DNA of 64,000 bases from Enterobacteriaceae bacterium LSJC7. Its GTDB lineage: Bacteria > Pseudomonadota > Gammaproteobacteria > Enterobacterales > Enterobacteriaceae. Position 1 is the first letter of the stretch; the number at the start of each line of letters is the position of its first letter. Shown piece by piece: positions 36,194-48,700 of the stretch. The stretch covers positions 219,027 to 283,026 of the forward strand of contig AMFN01000005.1 of assembly GCA_000302695.1 (NCBI GenBank). Direction: 5' to 3'. A program made the translations under genes and the position numbers. The notes beneath the pieces are model-generated. The model saw only the letters and a program-made list of their open reading frames with translations. It did no database searches and had not been told where the DNA came from.

Positions 36194-37093
36194 TTAATCC
36201 ACATACGCTTTCATCACCTCAGAGAGCCACTCCATAAACAGATGCACCCGGCGCGACAAATTGCGCCGATGCGGCCAGATGAGCGACACCGGCAGCGGCG
36301 CCGCACGGTACTGCGCCAGCACCTCCACCAGTTCGCCGCTGCGTAACGCTTCACGCACCCCCACGCGCGGCACCTGGATAATGCCCAGCCCGGCAAGGCA
36401 GGCAGCATGGTAGGTTTCGGTGCTGTTGACCGTCAGCACGCCGCCGGTTTTTATCCACTGCACCTGGCCGTCGCGCCAGATTTCAAACCCCGGCGGGCGC
36501 ACGCCGAGCGTGGCGGCGTAATGCACCAGCGCGTGCGAGGTCAGCTCGTCCGGGCTTTGTGGCCAGCCGAAGCGCTCAAGGTAGCCGGGGCTGGCGCAGT
36601 TAAGCTGGGTCAGCTTACCAAGCTGGCGCGCCACCAGGCCGGAGTCACGCAGCACGCCAACGCGCACCACGCAGTCAAACCCTTCCTGCACCACATCCAC
36701 CAACCGGTCGCTGCTGCTAAGCTCAAGTTCTATGCCGGGATACTGCTGCAAAAACCCAGGCAGACGCGGGATAACCAGATTACGGGCGATGCTCACCGGC
36801 ATATCAACGCGCAGACGCCCGCTCACGCTGGTGGGATCGTGCAAAAACAGGCTGTCCAGCTCGTCAAGATTGGCGAGCAAATCCCGGCAGCGCTCGTAGT
36901 AAATCATGCCGTCCTGGGTGAGTTGCACGCGGCGCGTGGTGCGGTGCAGCAAACGGGTGCCGAGCGTATTTTCCAGCGCCTGGATCTGTCGCGAGACGCT
37001 GCCCTTTGGCAGGCTCAGGGTTTCAGCCGCGCGTGAAAAGCTCGCCAGTTCGGCGACTCTCACGAAAAGCTGCATTGCATGAATTTTATCCAT
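36194..37093 (-). CDS. yhjC: LysR-family regulator YhjC
   Basis: The product has 299 residues, the same as E. coli YhjC and similar throughout (MDKIHAMQLFVRVAELASFSRAAETL). The winged helix covers residues 1-60 with LPKGSVSRQIQALE; the effector domain is about 90-295. It is divergent from a short-chain dehydrogenase gene with a 118-base gap, the classic layout of a LysR protein with its target; E. coli does not have this dehydrogenase here. YhjC has been reported as a regulator of curli/biofilm and locally of its neighbours; its inducer is unknown. Confidence 0.9.
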   Translation of the reverse strand: MDKIHAMQLFVRVAELASFSRAAETLSLPKGSVSRQIQALENTLGTRLLHRTTRRVQLTQDGMIYYERCRDLLANLDELDSLFLHDPTSVSGRLRVDMPVSIARNLVIPRLPGFLQQYPGIELELSSSDRLVDVVQEGFDCVVRVGVLRDSGLVARQLGKLTQLNCASPGYLERFGWPQSPDELTSHALVHYAATLGVRPPGFEIWRDGQVQWIKTGGVLTVNSTETYHAACLAGLGIIQVPRVGVREALRSGELVEVLAQYRAAPLPVSLIWPHRRNLSRRVHLFMEWLSEVMKAYVD

Positions 37094-37211
37094 ATCGTCG
37101 GCGCATTGTTGTTATGAACGAAACAGTAAAGCGCATCTGCGCATCTTTATTGCTTTATTAGCATTCAATAAGCTTTTTCTCCATACACAGTTATCCAGAA
37201 AGGGGCAAAAC

Positions 37212-37970
37212 ATGACGCAACGTATCGCATTAGTGACCGGCGGCAGCCGTGGATTGGGTAAAAATGCCGTTCTGAAGCTGGCTGAACGGGGAATTGATTC
37301 TCTGTTCACCTTCCGTAGCCGGGAAGAAGAAGCGCGCGCGGTGGTGCGGGAAGTGGAACAACGCGGGGCCAGAGCGGTTGCACTGGCGCTGGATGTGGCC
37401 GACAGCCGCAGCTTTGCTGGTTTTGCACAACAGGTGACAGAGCAGTTACGCCAGGTGTGGCAGCGCGACAGCTTTGACTATTTATTAAACAACGCCGGAA
37501 CTGGACTGCACGCTGCTATTGAGCAAACCCGCGAGGAGGATTTTGATGCGCTGTTCAATCTGCATCTCAAGGGACCGTTTTTTCTCACCCAGGCGCTGCT
37601 GGCGCTGATTGCCGACGGTGGGCGTATCCTGAACGTCTCAAGCGGGCTGACGCGCTTTGCGCTGCCAGGCTACGCCGCCTATGCCTCAATGAAAGGCGCG
37701 ATGGAGGTACTGACCCACTATCTGGCAAAAGAGCTGGGCGAGCGCCGGATTACGGCGAATATCATTGCGCCGGGCGCGATTGCCACCGATTTTGGCGGCG
37801 GCGCGGTGCGCGACAATGCACAGCTTAACCAGTTCGTTGCCGCGCAGACGGCGCTGGGGCGCGTGGGAGAGCCTGATGATATCGGTGATGCCATTGCAGC
37901 ACTGCTCAGCGATGAACTGGGCTGGATGAATGCGCAGCGTGTAGAAGTGTCGGGCGGGATGTTCCTGTAA
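37212..37970 (+). CDS. Short-chain dehydrogenase/reductase
   Basis: The product has 252 residues with ribosome site AAAGGGG. It is a classical SDR: cofactor motif TGGSRGLG at residues 9-16, structural NNAG at about 93, Ser in NVSSG, and the active-site YxxxK as YASMK at about 158-162. The basic residues around 35-39 (FRSREEE) favour NADP(H). The substrate is unknown. It is transcribed away from yhjC, its likely regulator. It is single-gene and ends convergently with yhjG. Confidence 0.9.
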   Translation: MTQRIALVTGGSRGLGKNAVLKLAERGIDSLFTFRSREEEARAVVREVEQRGARAVALALDVADSRSFAGFAQQVTEQLRQVWQRDSFDYLLNNAGTGLHAAIEQTREEDFDALFNLHLKGPFFLTQALLALIADGGRILNVSSGLTRFALPGYAAYASMKGAMEVLTHYLAKELGERRITANIIAPGAIATDFGGGAVRDNAQLNQFVAAQTALGRVGEPDDIGDAIAALLSDELGWMNAQRVEVSGGMFL

Positions 37971-37978
37971 CCGTGGCC

Positions 37979-38009
37979 TGGCCGCGCCAGAGCGTAAAAG
38001 GCGCGGCCA
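37979..38009. repeat. Inverted repeat between convergent genes
   Basis: TGGCCGCGCC (37979-37988) and GGCGCGGCCA (38000-38009), ten perfect pairs with an 11-base loop, nine bases beyond the dehydrogenase stop. It is GC-rich without a T-run, REP-like, and may shield both 3' ends. Confidence 0.55.
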
Positions 38010-38132
38010 TCCGACGGCTGGCACGTTGGGTGAGGTGATGTGCGCCGTTGCCTGCGGCAACCCACGCCAGGCTACGGCATCAGCCGCGCTTTTGCCCTGA
38101 CGCTGAGGATGTTATCAGCCGGGCAATCCCCT

Positions 38133-40178
38133 TTAGCGCTTCATCTGCGACAAAATAGTGCTGCACTGATTGGCATCGCCTTCAGACGGTGAAATCAATG
38201 CCAGCAGCGCCGCCGCAGGCGTCACCAGCGTTGCCAGCGCAGCGGCAACCGCACCGCGGGCAATCAGCGGCCCGGGCTTGACGCCATAGCTTGGGGTTTT
38301 AAACGTCCCGCGCACGTAAAGCGGCGAGCGCAGCGTGATAATGCGGATCCCCTTGCTCTCCGGGTCGATGGTCAAATCCAGCTGCTCGCTGGCAAAGCTT
38401 GTCGTGCCGGTCACGTTAATGATGGCGTTCTCGGTATCAAAGGCGAAAATGCGCGGGCGCGCCACGCCATTGGTCAAATCCAGGTTGGCCGCCGCACAGT
38501 TGACCCGCACCTCTTCATCACCAAAAATTTGTCCCACAATGAAGTTGCCCACGTTCAGCCCGAGAATTTCCATCAGGTTACGGCTTATAAGCCCGTCGTT
38601 CATTAACAGTTTCAGATTGCCGTTGCCCGAGCCAAGCAACGCCGCCACCGAGTTACCGGTGCCGCGAATATCGGCATCGCCGTTAAATTCACCCAGCGTC
38701 TTTTGCATCGACTGCACGTTGGGCATCAGTTGCTTAAGCTGCAACCGGCGCGCGCTGATCTCTGCCCTGCCCTGCATCGGCTTTTTATCACCCTCAAGGC
38801 GAATCTGTGCGTCGATGGTGCCGCCCGCCATGCCAAAGCGCAGCGGCGTCAGTCTGAGGTCGCCGTCACGCAAAATCAGGTGGGTATCAAGATTGCTGAG
38901 CGGCAGTGAGGAGCCGTGCTCAATACGCTGGCCTTTAAAGCGCACGTCAGCGTCCATCACATCCCACTTGTCGGTTTCAAAACGGTCATAAGGCAGGACT
39001 TTGCCGAGCGGCTGGTTAGCGTTGGTTTTCTTACTTTCCCGGCGGCTGGATTTTTTGCCAGAGTCCACGCCAATCAGCGGGCCAAGATCTGCCAGACGCA
39101 ACTGACGCGAGACCAGGTCACCCTCAAGCTTTGGCCGCGGTTTACCCTGGGTGTACACCATGGAGCCGTGGATATCGCTGTCGCCAATGCGTCCGTTAAA
39201 GTTGCGATAGCGGAACACCGAGCCGTTTTTGCCGTTAAGCTCGGCCACCAGACGCCCGTCAGTTTCAAACGGCGGCGTATCCGGCAGAAGCACACCGGTA
39301 AGCTCATACAGATCCCCCAGCGAATCCCCGGCAAAACGCAGCCGCAGATCGGCACCGCCCAGCTCAGTGGGGCGGGTGATAGTACCGCTTAGCGCCACGC
39401 GCGTACTGCCAGAACGCACGTCAGCCTGCACCGGGAAAGGCGTGTTGGCGTCCTTCAGTGCCAGCATGCCGCCAATTTTGCCGGTGCCGGCAATGTCCTG
39501 CCCTTTGTAGCGCCCTTTCACCTTAAGCCCAAATACGTAATCACCTACTTTGGCGGCGCCTTTTTCACCACTGCCGGTCACCTGGCTAAAAGGCAGTGGC
39601 TTACCGAGCGGGTCGACAACGATTTCCATTTCTGCCTTGCTGACGCTGTCATCAATGGCGATACGCCCCTGGTCAAACAGGATGTTATCCAGGCGAAACG
39701 ACCAGTCAGACGGCGTTTTATTCTGTTTGTCATCCTTGCCATCACCCAGAGTAAAGGTCCAGTTGTCACGCGTTTCAGACACCCGCACCAGCCGCACGTC
39801 GGGCTTCACCAGCTTCACCCACGGCAGCCAGATAGTTTTGCCAAGCAGTGCAGGCGGCGACAGCGTGGCTTCCACGCGCGGTAGCTGCACCATGGTGTCG
39901 CCGGGAATGCCCTGTGGGTTACCCAGCCAGATGTTATCTGCGCGCACGTGCGGCCACGGCACCCAGCGCTTCCAGCCGGTTTCCTGCGGGTTACGCGCCC
40001 AGGCAACCGCTAAATTGCCCCGTATCTCAAACGGACGGTTCAGTTCAGCAGAGACTTTCTCGTTGATAATCGGCTTCACGCGATTCCAGTCAAATATCGC
40101 GATAAAGATAGCAATCGCCACGATCAGCAACAGCAAAATCCCAACCACCCAGCTAATAGCTTTGCCTGTTCTTGTCAT
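38133..40178 (-). CDS. yhjG: AsmA-family protein YhjG
   Basis: The product has 681 residues from the ATG at 40176-40178 (ribosome site AAAAGGAG); the longer frame upstream is not coding. A single N-terminal membrane anchor (about 7-30, AISWVVGILLLLIVAIAIFIAI) is followed by a large periplasmic AsmA domain and a C-terminal AsmA-like segment with DGLISRNLMEILGLNVGNF. AsmA-like proteins such as TamB and YhdP bridge the periplasm and are linked to phospholipid transport to the outer membrane; YhjG is a minor member. In E. coli its upstream neighbours are pdeH and kdgK; here it is followed upstream directly by yhjJ. Confidence 0.93.
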   Translation of the reverse strand: MTRTGKAISWVVGILLLLIVAIAIFIAIFDWNRVKPIINEKVSAELNRPFEIRGNLAVAWARNPQETGWKRWVPWPHVRADNIWLGNPQGIPGDTMVQLPRVEATLSPPALLGKTIWLPWVKLVKPDVRLVRVSETRDNWTFTLGDGKDDKQNKTPSDWSFRLDNILFDQGRIAIDDSVSKAEMEIVVDPLGKPLPFSQVTGSGEKGAAKVGDYVFGLKVKGRYKGQDIAGTGKIGGMLALKDANTPFPVQADVRSGSTRVALSGTITRPTELGGADLRLRFAGDSLGDLYELTGVLLPDTPPFETDGRLVAELNGKNGSVFRYRNFNGRIGDSDIHGSMVYTQGKPRPKLEGDLVSRQLRLADLGPLIGVDSGKKSSRRESKKTNANQPLGKVLPYDRFETDKWDVMDADVRFKGQRIEHGSSLPLSNLDTHLILRDGDLRLTPLRFGMAGGTIDAQIRLEGDKKPMQGRAEISARRLQLKQLMPNVQSMQKTLGEFNGDADIRGTGNSVAALLGSGNGNLKLLMNDGLISRNLMEILGLNVGNFIVGQIFGDEEVRVNCAAANLDLTNGVARPRIFAFDTENAIINVTGTTSFASEQLDLTIDPESKGIRIITLRSPLYVRGTFKTPSYGVKPGPLIARGAVAAALATLVTPAAALLALISPSEGDANQCSTILSQMKR

Positions 40179-40254
40179 ATCTGGCTCCTTTTCCTGACAA
40201 TGCCTGTCAACACTAAAGATAGTTGAGTGACAGGAAAGCGGACAGCGCGGGCGA

Positions 40255-40290
40255 CTTATTCTTGCCCACAGATTCCTGAGCAAGAATAAG
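40255..40290. repeat. Ten-base inverted repeat upstream of yhjG
   Basis: CTTATTCTTG (40255-40264) and CAAGAATAAG (40281-40290) with a 16-base spacer, 77 bases before the yhjG start. Possible operator or leftover of the pdeH-kdgK deletion. Confidence 0.45.
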
Positions 40291-40420
40291 CCGTTACCCG
40301 GTGCCGCCATTGGCAAAAGAGGCCATCGCCTTGCAACGTCGGGCATGGCGGGAACGTAAAGAGGCAGTCAGAACGCGCGTGCAGAAGAGGGGCAGAGAAA
40401 CAAGCTGGGGCTGTGAAGGC

Positions 40421-40444
40421 AAAAAGGGCCAGTCGGCCCTTTTT
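40421..40444. terminator. Bidirectional terminator downstream of yhjJ
   Basis: AAAAAGGGCC-AGTC-GGCCCTTTTT; T-runs on both strands. It serves yhjJ leftward. Confidence 0.85.
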
Positions 40445-40498
40445 ATGTCTACATCGCTGGCAGCGGTACACTGGTGCTATGTCCAGGCACCTGCCATC

Positions 40499-42025
40499 TT
40501 AGCGCGCCGCGGGAATGTCCGTTGCGCTGGCGTCAGGTGAAGGCAGGCCCGCTTGCGGCTCAGGCTCGGCCTCTGGCACCGTCTGCGGTACTTCCGCCGG
40601 TGCAGGCGCGTCATCGCGCACCATCAGCTTATCCCACACCGCCTGGAGAGACTTCATATTAAATTCCGGCTCGCCGGTTGGCTGGCGCAATACCAGCGCC
40701 ATATCCTGCTGCAACAGGCGCTGCAGGTCCTGATTCATCACCTGCAAACTCAGGTCATCGAGAAACGCCTGACGCAACTGCTGGTACTGCTCCGGCGCAA
40801 TGTCCACGACCTGGTTTTGCAACGAGCGCAAACGCTGGCTCATCAACACCGCCGTTCCGGTGCGGGCATAGGTGGCAAACAGGGTTTGCAGTTCCAGTTT
40901 TTTCTGCGCGATAAGCGCATCAAACTCTTCCTGCGCCAGCCCGTTATCACGCAGCTTCGCCAGCTCTTTTGCCACCAGAGTGAGGTTGCTGACAAGCTTG
41001 TCGTTAGGCGAGTCGAGGTTAATACCGCACTGCGCGCGCTGGAACAGCACGCGGCAGTCGAAGGTCAGGTTAATGTCTTTGGCGCTGTTTTTACTCAGCG
41101 ACTGCTGCACGTGCCAGAACAGGGCCTCACGCGCCAGGTCTGAACGCCAGTAACGCTGCATGGAGGCCGAGTCGCGAATCGGCGTCCAGGCGCTATCCCA
41201 CATCAGCGCCAGTCGGTCCTGGCGCACCTCAGGGCTGGCGATGGCAACAGGCTCACGCTTGAGCGGTGACAGTGTCGGCACCGGCGCAGGCGTTTCGCGC
41301 TTGCCTTTAAGCTCGCCAAACTGCTTGTTTATCTGATCGGCCACGCTGCGGCTGTCAACATTGCCCACCACGATAAGCGTCATGGCATCCGGCGTGTACC
41401 ACTGCTGGTACCAGGCGTTAAGCTGCTCGGCATCGACCGGCTCTTTAAGTTCTGCCGCCGGGTCATGGCCGAGCAGCGGTGAACCTTTGAGGCGATAGCG
41501 CCACCAGCCATCCTGGGTGTTACCCGGCCAGGTCATCACACCGTTATGGGTTTGTAGCGCAGAGCCTATGCTCTCAGGCGTAATCGTCAGGTTGCCCGCC
41601 ATACCTGCCAGCCAGCCAAGCGCCTCTTTGAGCAAATCGTTGCGGTTATTCGGCAGGCTTAACTCAAAGAGCGTGGTGTTATAGGTGACCAGTACCGGTG
41701 GCGCGGGATTAAGCGGGTCTTTTGACTGCTGCCAGAGCGACACAGCGCGCGTATCGTTGTTTTGGGAAAAAGCGAGGTGCGGAAGGAAACGGCTGTAACC
41801 ACTTTGCTGCGTGTTTTCTGTCAGCGAACCAACATCTACGGCAAGGCGAACTTCAATGCGGTCGCTTGGGCGCTGCGGCGTGGCAAGAACCTGCCACTGG
41901 AGGCCGTTGGCAAGCGTACCCTGTTGCCACGCCGGATCGGGCTGTAGCGGCTCGGCATGTGCCTGTGCCACCACGGCAGCCATCAAAATTCCACCGGCAT
42001 AAAGCCGCACGTTTTTGCCCTGCAT
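40499..42025 (-). CDS. yhjJ: M16-family peptidase-like protein YhjJ, zinc motif lost
   Basis: The product has 508 residues from the ATG at 42023-42025 (ribosome site AGGGG); E. coli YhjJ has 498. The signal peptide ends near AHA-E, so it is periplasmic. Two M16 halves are visible: about 30-220, and about 230-470 with the typical YTPDAMTLIVVGNVDSRSV. The HxxEH zinc motif of active M16 peptidases should follow GSL and is replaced by GYSRFLPHLAF, as in E. coli, so it is probably not a peptidase. The C-terminal tail (about 470-508) is Pro- and Glu-rich. It lies just upstream of dctA in the same order as in E. coli. Confidence 0.92.
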   Translation of the reverse strand: MQGKNVRLYAGGILMAAVVAQAHAEPLQPDPAWQQGTLANGLQWQVLATPQRPSDRIEVRLAVDVGSLTENTQQSGYSRFLPHLAFSQNNDTRAVSLWQQSKDPLNPAPPVLVTYNTTLFELSLPNNRNDLLKEALGWLAGMAGNLTITPESIGSALQTHNGVMTWPGNTQDGWWRYRLKGSPLLGHDPAAELKEPVDAEQLNAWYQQWYTPDAMTLIVVGNVDSRSVADQINKQFGELKGKRETPAPVPTLSPLKREPVAIASPEVRQDRLALMWDSAWTPIRDSASMQRYWRSDLAREALFWHVQQSLSKNSAKDINLTFDCRVLFQRAQCGINLDSPNDKLVSNLTLVAKELAKLRDNGLAQEEFDALIAQKKLELQTLFATYARTGTAVLMSQRLRSLQNQVVDIAPEQYQQLRQAFLDDLSLQVMNQDLQRLLQQDMALVLRQPTGEPEFNMKSLQAVWDKLMVRDDAPAPAEVPQTVPEAEPEPQAGLPSPDASATDIPAAR

Positions 42026-42214
42026 TGAAACCCCTGCTCTACAATCCTGGTAAAAATAACGGGTATCGCTTATCGGTTTGCAATATCCCACAGTCATGCC
42101 AACGGTGGTTTAGACCACTCAACCGAACAAACGTCACCGTTGGAAAGTAAAAATAACCGCTAATTATGCGCAAGAGCCCGCGGCGAGAGCAAGCCGCCGC
42201 GGGAAATTGAGAGG

Positions 42215-43627
<1,413 letters not shown>

Positions 43628-43669
43628 TTAAAAACTTAGAGCTGAAACGCTACAGCTATTACCAAATGG

Positions 43670-45664
43670 TTACAGACTATCATTGGTATTGCGGCCATAG
43701 CGGGTCAGAAACTCGTTTACTGGCAGCGGTTTGTCGAACAGATAGCCCTGGCCGATATGCGCCCCGGCCCGGCGCAGCCACTCGCGCTGGATGTCGTTTT
43801 CGACCCCTTCGGCCACAACCTCCAGCTCCAGGCGTGCGGCAAGCGACAGAATCACCTCGACCATGCTGTCATCGGCAGGCAGCGCGTCGATAAACGCTTT
43901 ATCGATTTTCAGGATATCAATCGGGATGGCCTTCATGCGGTGTAGTTGATGCAGGCTGGCATAACCCATACCGAAGTCGTCCATTGCAATGCGTATGCCC
44001 GCGTCGTGCAGCGGGCGCAAAATGCTCACCGCAGCATCCGGGTCACTGAGGCGGCGGCTTTCTGTCACCTCAAGGATTAACGCGCTGGGATCAACACGGT
44101 GGCGATGGAGCATTTCATTGAGCACCGGCCCCAGTTCAAAATTCAGCAACTGGAGCGCCGAGAGATTCACACTCAGCGCGAGGTGGATATCCTGACGCTG
44201 CCAGTCGGCCAGCAGGCGGCAGGACTCTTCCAGAATCCAGTTACCCACCCGCACCATCAGACCACAGCGCTCGATTTGCTCAATCAACCCTTCCGGCAGC
44301 GCCCATTCCCCATCAGGCTGGCGCTGGCGCAGCAGCACTTCAGCACTCACCACCTGACCGCTGCGCAAATCCACCTGCGGCTGGAGCCAGAGCGCAAAAT
44401 CACCGTGCTCCAGCGCCTGCAAAATATCGTGCTCTTCGGTCATGCGCTGGCGCGTGGCGTCCATTTGCTCGGGGTTGAAAAACTGAATCTGGTGCTTACC
44501 GTGGCGGCGAGCGGAAAACATGGCAGAGACGGCATGGCGGTACAACAGTTCACCCGATACCCCCGGCTCTCCCATCGCAATACCAATACTGGCCGACGGA
44601 CGTACCGGCAGCGACTGCACTGGCAGCTTTTGCTTAAGCGCCTCAAGAACGTGCTCTGCGGTCATCATTGCCTGCCACGGATCGCGCACCCCGCTCATCA
44701 GCAGCGCAAAGTCATAGTGGCTCACCTGCGCCAGCACCACCTCTTGCGGCAGTACCGAACGGATTTGCTCCACCAGGCTCAGCAACAGCATATCGCGCTG
44801 CTCTTCATTGAGCACCGCCGCGGCATCGCGCAGCGTTTCGCAGGCCACAATCAGCAAGGCTGTGTCGCCGGGATTGGCGCGCTCCAGCAGCGCCTGCAAC
44901 AGCATTTTGTTTGGCAGGCCAGACACGGCGTAGCGGGTTGCCTGTGACTGAGCCTCCTGCTGGCTTTGCAACAGGCGCTGTTGGTTACGGTTATAGCCGC
45001 GAGCCAGCATGCCAATCTCGTCGTCCTGATGCAGGCGCGGCACCTCAAGCTGGTGCCCGGCGACATCTTCAGCGTCGAGCCCGTCGAGGGTTTTCGCCAT
45101 TTTGCGCAGCGGATGGACAATCAGCCGGTTGATGCACCAGGTAATCGCCACCGTCATCACCAGCGCCAGCAGGAGCCAGGTGGTGATAAGCGTCGATATG
45201 GTGCTGATAATGAATTTGTACATTCGCCAGGAGTCGGCCTGTAACACCAGGTAGGCGAGCGGTTGCGGGTTCGCCGGGCGCTCCAGCGAATAGAGCGGCA
45301 GCGTTATCTGTACCGGTAGCTCAAACAGGCGTGAAATCAGCACCGGCACCGTGCGCTCGTTAATAAAACTGACGCGCAGCGCCTGGAACTGGTTTGGCAG
45401 CACCACATCGGCACGGCCAATCACACCCACGGGCTGGATACTGTTGAGAATGCGTTCGGCCTCGGGAATATCGGCCCTCAGAATGGCCGCAGACAGTGGC
45501 TTGCGCACGGTATGGGCGATGCTTTCCATCTGCGTGGCCGTGGTGTAGCGGCTCTGTTGGACAAAATGGAACAACTGCACAACGACAAAGACAAAAATGA
45601 AGACGATGGAGACAATCGCCACCATCGCCATTTGTTTTATCGTTAACGAACGCCTGACTCGCAA
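43670..45664 (-). CDS. pdeK: Membrane-bound GGDEF-EAL protein PdeK (YhjK)
   Basis: The product has 664 residues from a TTG with ribosome site GGAG; the N-terminus [16 protein letters not shown] matches the E. coli start. Two membrane helices (about 11-32 and 153-177) enclose a periplasmic sensor; HAMP, a degenerate GGDEF domain (SHYDF in place of GGDEF) and an EAL domain follow. The EAL domain reads AEVLLR, with later DDFGMGY, KIDKAF and EGVE, so the phosphodiesterase site for c-di-GMP looks intact while the cyclase is dead. It lies between dctA and bcsC, as in E. coli, and may lower c-di-GMP near the cellulose machinery. Confidence 0.93.
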   Translation of the reverse strand: MRVRRSLTIKQMAMVAIVSIVFIFVFVVVQLFHFVQQSRYTTATQMESIAHTVRKPLSAAILRADIPEAERILNSIQPVGVIGRADVVLPNQFQALRVSFINERTVPVLISRLFELPVQITLPLYSLERPANPQPLAYLVLQADSWRMYKFIISTISTLITTWLLLALVMTVAITWCINRLIVHPLRKMAKTLDGLDAEDVAGHQLEVPRLHQDDEIGMLARGYNRNQQRLLQSQQEAQSQATRYAVSGLPNKMLLQALLERANPGDTALLIVACETLRDAAAVLNEEQRDMLLLSLVEQIRSVLPQEVVLAQVSHYDFALLMSGVRDPWQAMMTAEHVLEALKQKLPVQSLPVRPSASIGIAMGEPGVSGELLYRHAVSAMFSARRHGKHQIQFFNPEQMDATRQRMTEEHDILQALEHGDFALWLQPQVDLRSGQVVSAEVLLRQRQPDGEWALPEGLIEQIERCGLMVRVGNWILEESCRLLADWQRQDIHLALSVNLSALQLLNFELGPVLNEMLHRHRVDPSALILEVTESRRLSDPDAAVSILRPLHDAGIRIAMDDFGMGYASLHQLHRMKAIPIDILKIDKAFIDALPADDSMVEVILSLAARLELEVVAEGVENDIQREWLRRAGAHIGQGYLFDKPLPVNEFLTRYGRNTNDSL

Positions 45665-45771
45665 ACTTATTCTCCGTACAGACTCTGGTTATGCACTCCG
45701 GTACTTCATGCGCTCAGAGTATACTGTATCAGGCGTCGATTTTTCCGCTTTCGTCCCGTTATCACGAATAA

Positions 45772-48700
45772 TTACCAGTCCGCGTAAGGCACCAGCGGCT
45801 GCGGTGGCATATCCAAATCGCCCTGCCAGCCCTGCTGAGAGTAACGCAGGAAAATCAGCGCATGGCTCGGGGTGTAATCTTTCGCCTGCTGAATATCCAC
45901 CCCGGCCCCCAGCGACCAGTGTGAATTTAAGCGCCGCTCCACCAGAACGCGTGCGGTGTAACCCACGCCGGAGGAGGCCGAACCGGTTTCCATCGCAAAC
46001 TTATCCGGGTAGTCGGTATCGTTTGGAATCAGGTTTGCGAGCGGGTAGCGGCGCTGGTCGTTGGTTCTGGAATGGGACCACGACACCGAACCGGCCACTT
46101 CCCAGGACCAGTTCTCCGTACGCTGGCGCCACACTACGGGGACGGCAAACGACACGTACTGCTGCGGGCTGTAGTAACCGCCCTGGCCGAGCGTATAGCC
46201 GCTTAAGTCCTTGTCGTAGTGCCAGAGCATGTTGTTCAGGCCAACGGTCATGCGCCGGTTATTCTCGTTGATGAGTTTATAGTAATAACCGGTCATCCAG
46301 CGCGCGCGCCAGTTATCGGCCACGTTCTTGCCGGTAATCTGGTCCATGCCCAGACTTGACCACACGCCATGCGCTTCGCCTTTGTCGTAGCTGATGCTCA
46401 CTCCCGCGCCCGAGGCACGCACGCCGCCCCACACCGTGTTGGTATTTGGGTCGCGCTGCCCGGCAAACGAGAGCATGGAGCTGGAAATCGGGCGGCGATG
46501 GGCATTAACGGTGTAACCAATCGGACCCAGGTCGCTGGCGTAGCTCACGCCGCCCACCACATCCACCACCTCAAAGCCCATCGGCGTGGTGCCGATGTCC
46601 GCTTCCCAGGTACTGTTACGCCAGCCAGCGGCAACGCTTGCGCCCCTGGCGCGCTGGTTAAAGTTGCTGTCACAGCCGCGCTCGTAGCAGGTGCCCCACT
46701 TCTCGGTGTGGTCGCCGCCAAAGCTGCCCGCATCCATATTCACCACGTCGGTACGAAAGAACATGCGCCCGTCGCTGAGCGGCGCATCCACCTGCAACAT
46801 GGTGGTGTTGGCTTTGAGATCGGAATAGCCAGGCGTACCGCTGGAGCCCCAGTATTCGTGGTCCAGCGTCACGTTCACGTCTTGCTGGCGGTAAAGGTCG
46901 GCGGCGTCGCTGCGCAGCCCGCGCTTGAGCCAGTCGTCTTTCTCATCGTTGCGCGTCAGACGGGTAAAGCTGTCGTTATCTTCCGGGCGCTTGTCGGTGA
47001 TATCTGCCGCCACCATCGCGTCACGATACGTCTGTAGCGCCTGCTGAGGATGACCATTCGCCGCCTGGAAACGTGCCGCGTCACGCATGACCAGCGCGCT
47101 GTCCATCGATGGCGGCTGGTTGCGCGCCTGCGGGATGATGCGGTCGTAAATCTGCTGGGCGTGCGCCTCGTCGCCAAGCGCTGAATACGCGTTTGCCACC
47201 CGGCGTTCAACGTTAATGGACGGCGGCTCGGCTGGCGTAAGCGTGGCAAAGTGTGCGAGGTTGCTGCGCGCCTGCGTCTTGTCGCCCTGGGCAATGGCGG
47301 TTTCGGTCAGCCCCAGTAGCGCGTCGTCGTTGTCCGGGCTGCGTGAGAGCACCTTCTCATACAGCGTGCGGGCCTGTGTGAGGTCGCCCCGCTGCCCGGC
47401 CCAGTCGGCAAGGATTAAGTCTATGCGGTCCGACGGCGTTTGCTGGCGCAACAGCGCAATGGCCTGAGGCTCCTGGCCGCTGTCGCGCAGGCGGTTAGCG
47501 GTTTCTAAGGTGTGGTTAAAGCGCAGGCGGTCAGACAGCTCCTGAATATTGTCCGTCCATTTGCTCTGGGGCAGCGTGCTGAGATGGTTCAGCGCCGCGG
47601 TGTCGCGCTCGGTGCCGGAGAGATACAACCCGTAAGCATAAACCTGGTCCGGGTCGCTGGGTTTCTTGCTGGCAAGCGCGCGGAACCGCCCGTCGGCCTC
47701 GCGCCGTTGTCCGGCGGCATCAAGGTCTTTTGCCAGCCGGTAAACAATCCAGACGCTGTCCGGGTCCATCTGCAAACGCTTACGGTGCAGCGCGGCGGCC
47801 TGCGCCCAGGCGCCCTTCGCCTCCAGCGCCTCAGCCTGTTGCTCATAGCGCGTATCGGCCAGGCTGCGCTCAATGTCGTCAATGCTGCGCCGCTGGCTCA
47901 CACTAAGGCCGCGAATAAACGCCTCGGCGCGCTCTGGCGACTGGCGGCGGTAAACGTTGGCCAGCCCACGCACCGCGTTGCTGTTGCCGCTGTCCATACG
48001 CAGAGCCTGGCGATAGTAGCGCTCGGCGCCAGCGTCGTCGTTTTCTGCCGCCGCCACATCCCCCAGGCCAAGCACTGCATAGCTGTCGGTGTTATCCACG
48101 CGACGCGCCTGAGTATATTTCTGGCGCGCCAATGCCGTGTTTTTCGCCTCCAGCGCTTTGTCGCCCTGGTCAATCAACAGCCAGTAGTGGTTGGTCTGCA
48201 ACAGTCCCTGCCACTTGCCGCTGCTGTCGTTGTTCGGGTCCATGCGCAGCGCTTTCTGAAACTGCTGTACTGCCGCCGCGCGGTTGTTTTGCTGGGAATA
48301 GGCCTCACCCAGCGCACCCACCAGTTCGGCGTCGTTTTGGTCTTTGCTCAGTGCGGCTTTCAGCGGTGCCACAGCCTTCTTGCCGCTACCGCTCGCCACC
48401 TCAGCCAGCCCCTGGGCGCGGGCGCGGAATACCGGGTCGGCCAGCTGTTGCTGCTGTTGCGCCAGTTTGGCTTTAGCGCTATCTACCGTATCGCCTTCGT
48501 CAAACACGCTCAGAAAACGTTGCAGTGCAGCCACACTCGCGCCACTGACCGGGATTTGCGATACCTGCGCATACCACATATCTGCCGCCTGGCCGCGCCC
48601 GCCGCTTGAGCGCGACATCTGCTCAAGCAACGCAAACCCTTCTTCGCGGCGATCGTCGCTAAACAGCATCTGCGCCAGCCCCGCTCGCAGCGTGTTGTTG

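Larger units (their letters stand above)
40179..40498. other. yhjJ-yhjG gap, site of the missing pdeH-kdgK
   Basis: 320 bases. E. coli has pdeH and kdgK at this place, and no trace of either was seen. The gap holds the promoter of yhjG, a ten-base inverted repeat at 40255-40290 and a terminator at 40421-40444. Confidence 0.55.
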
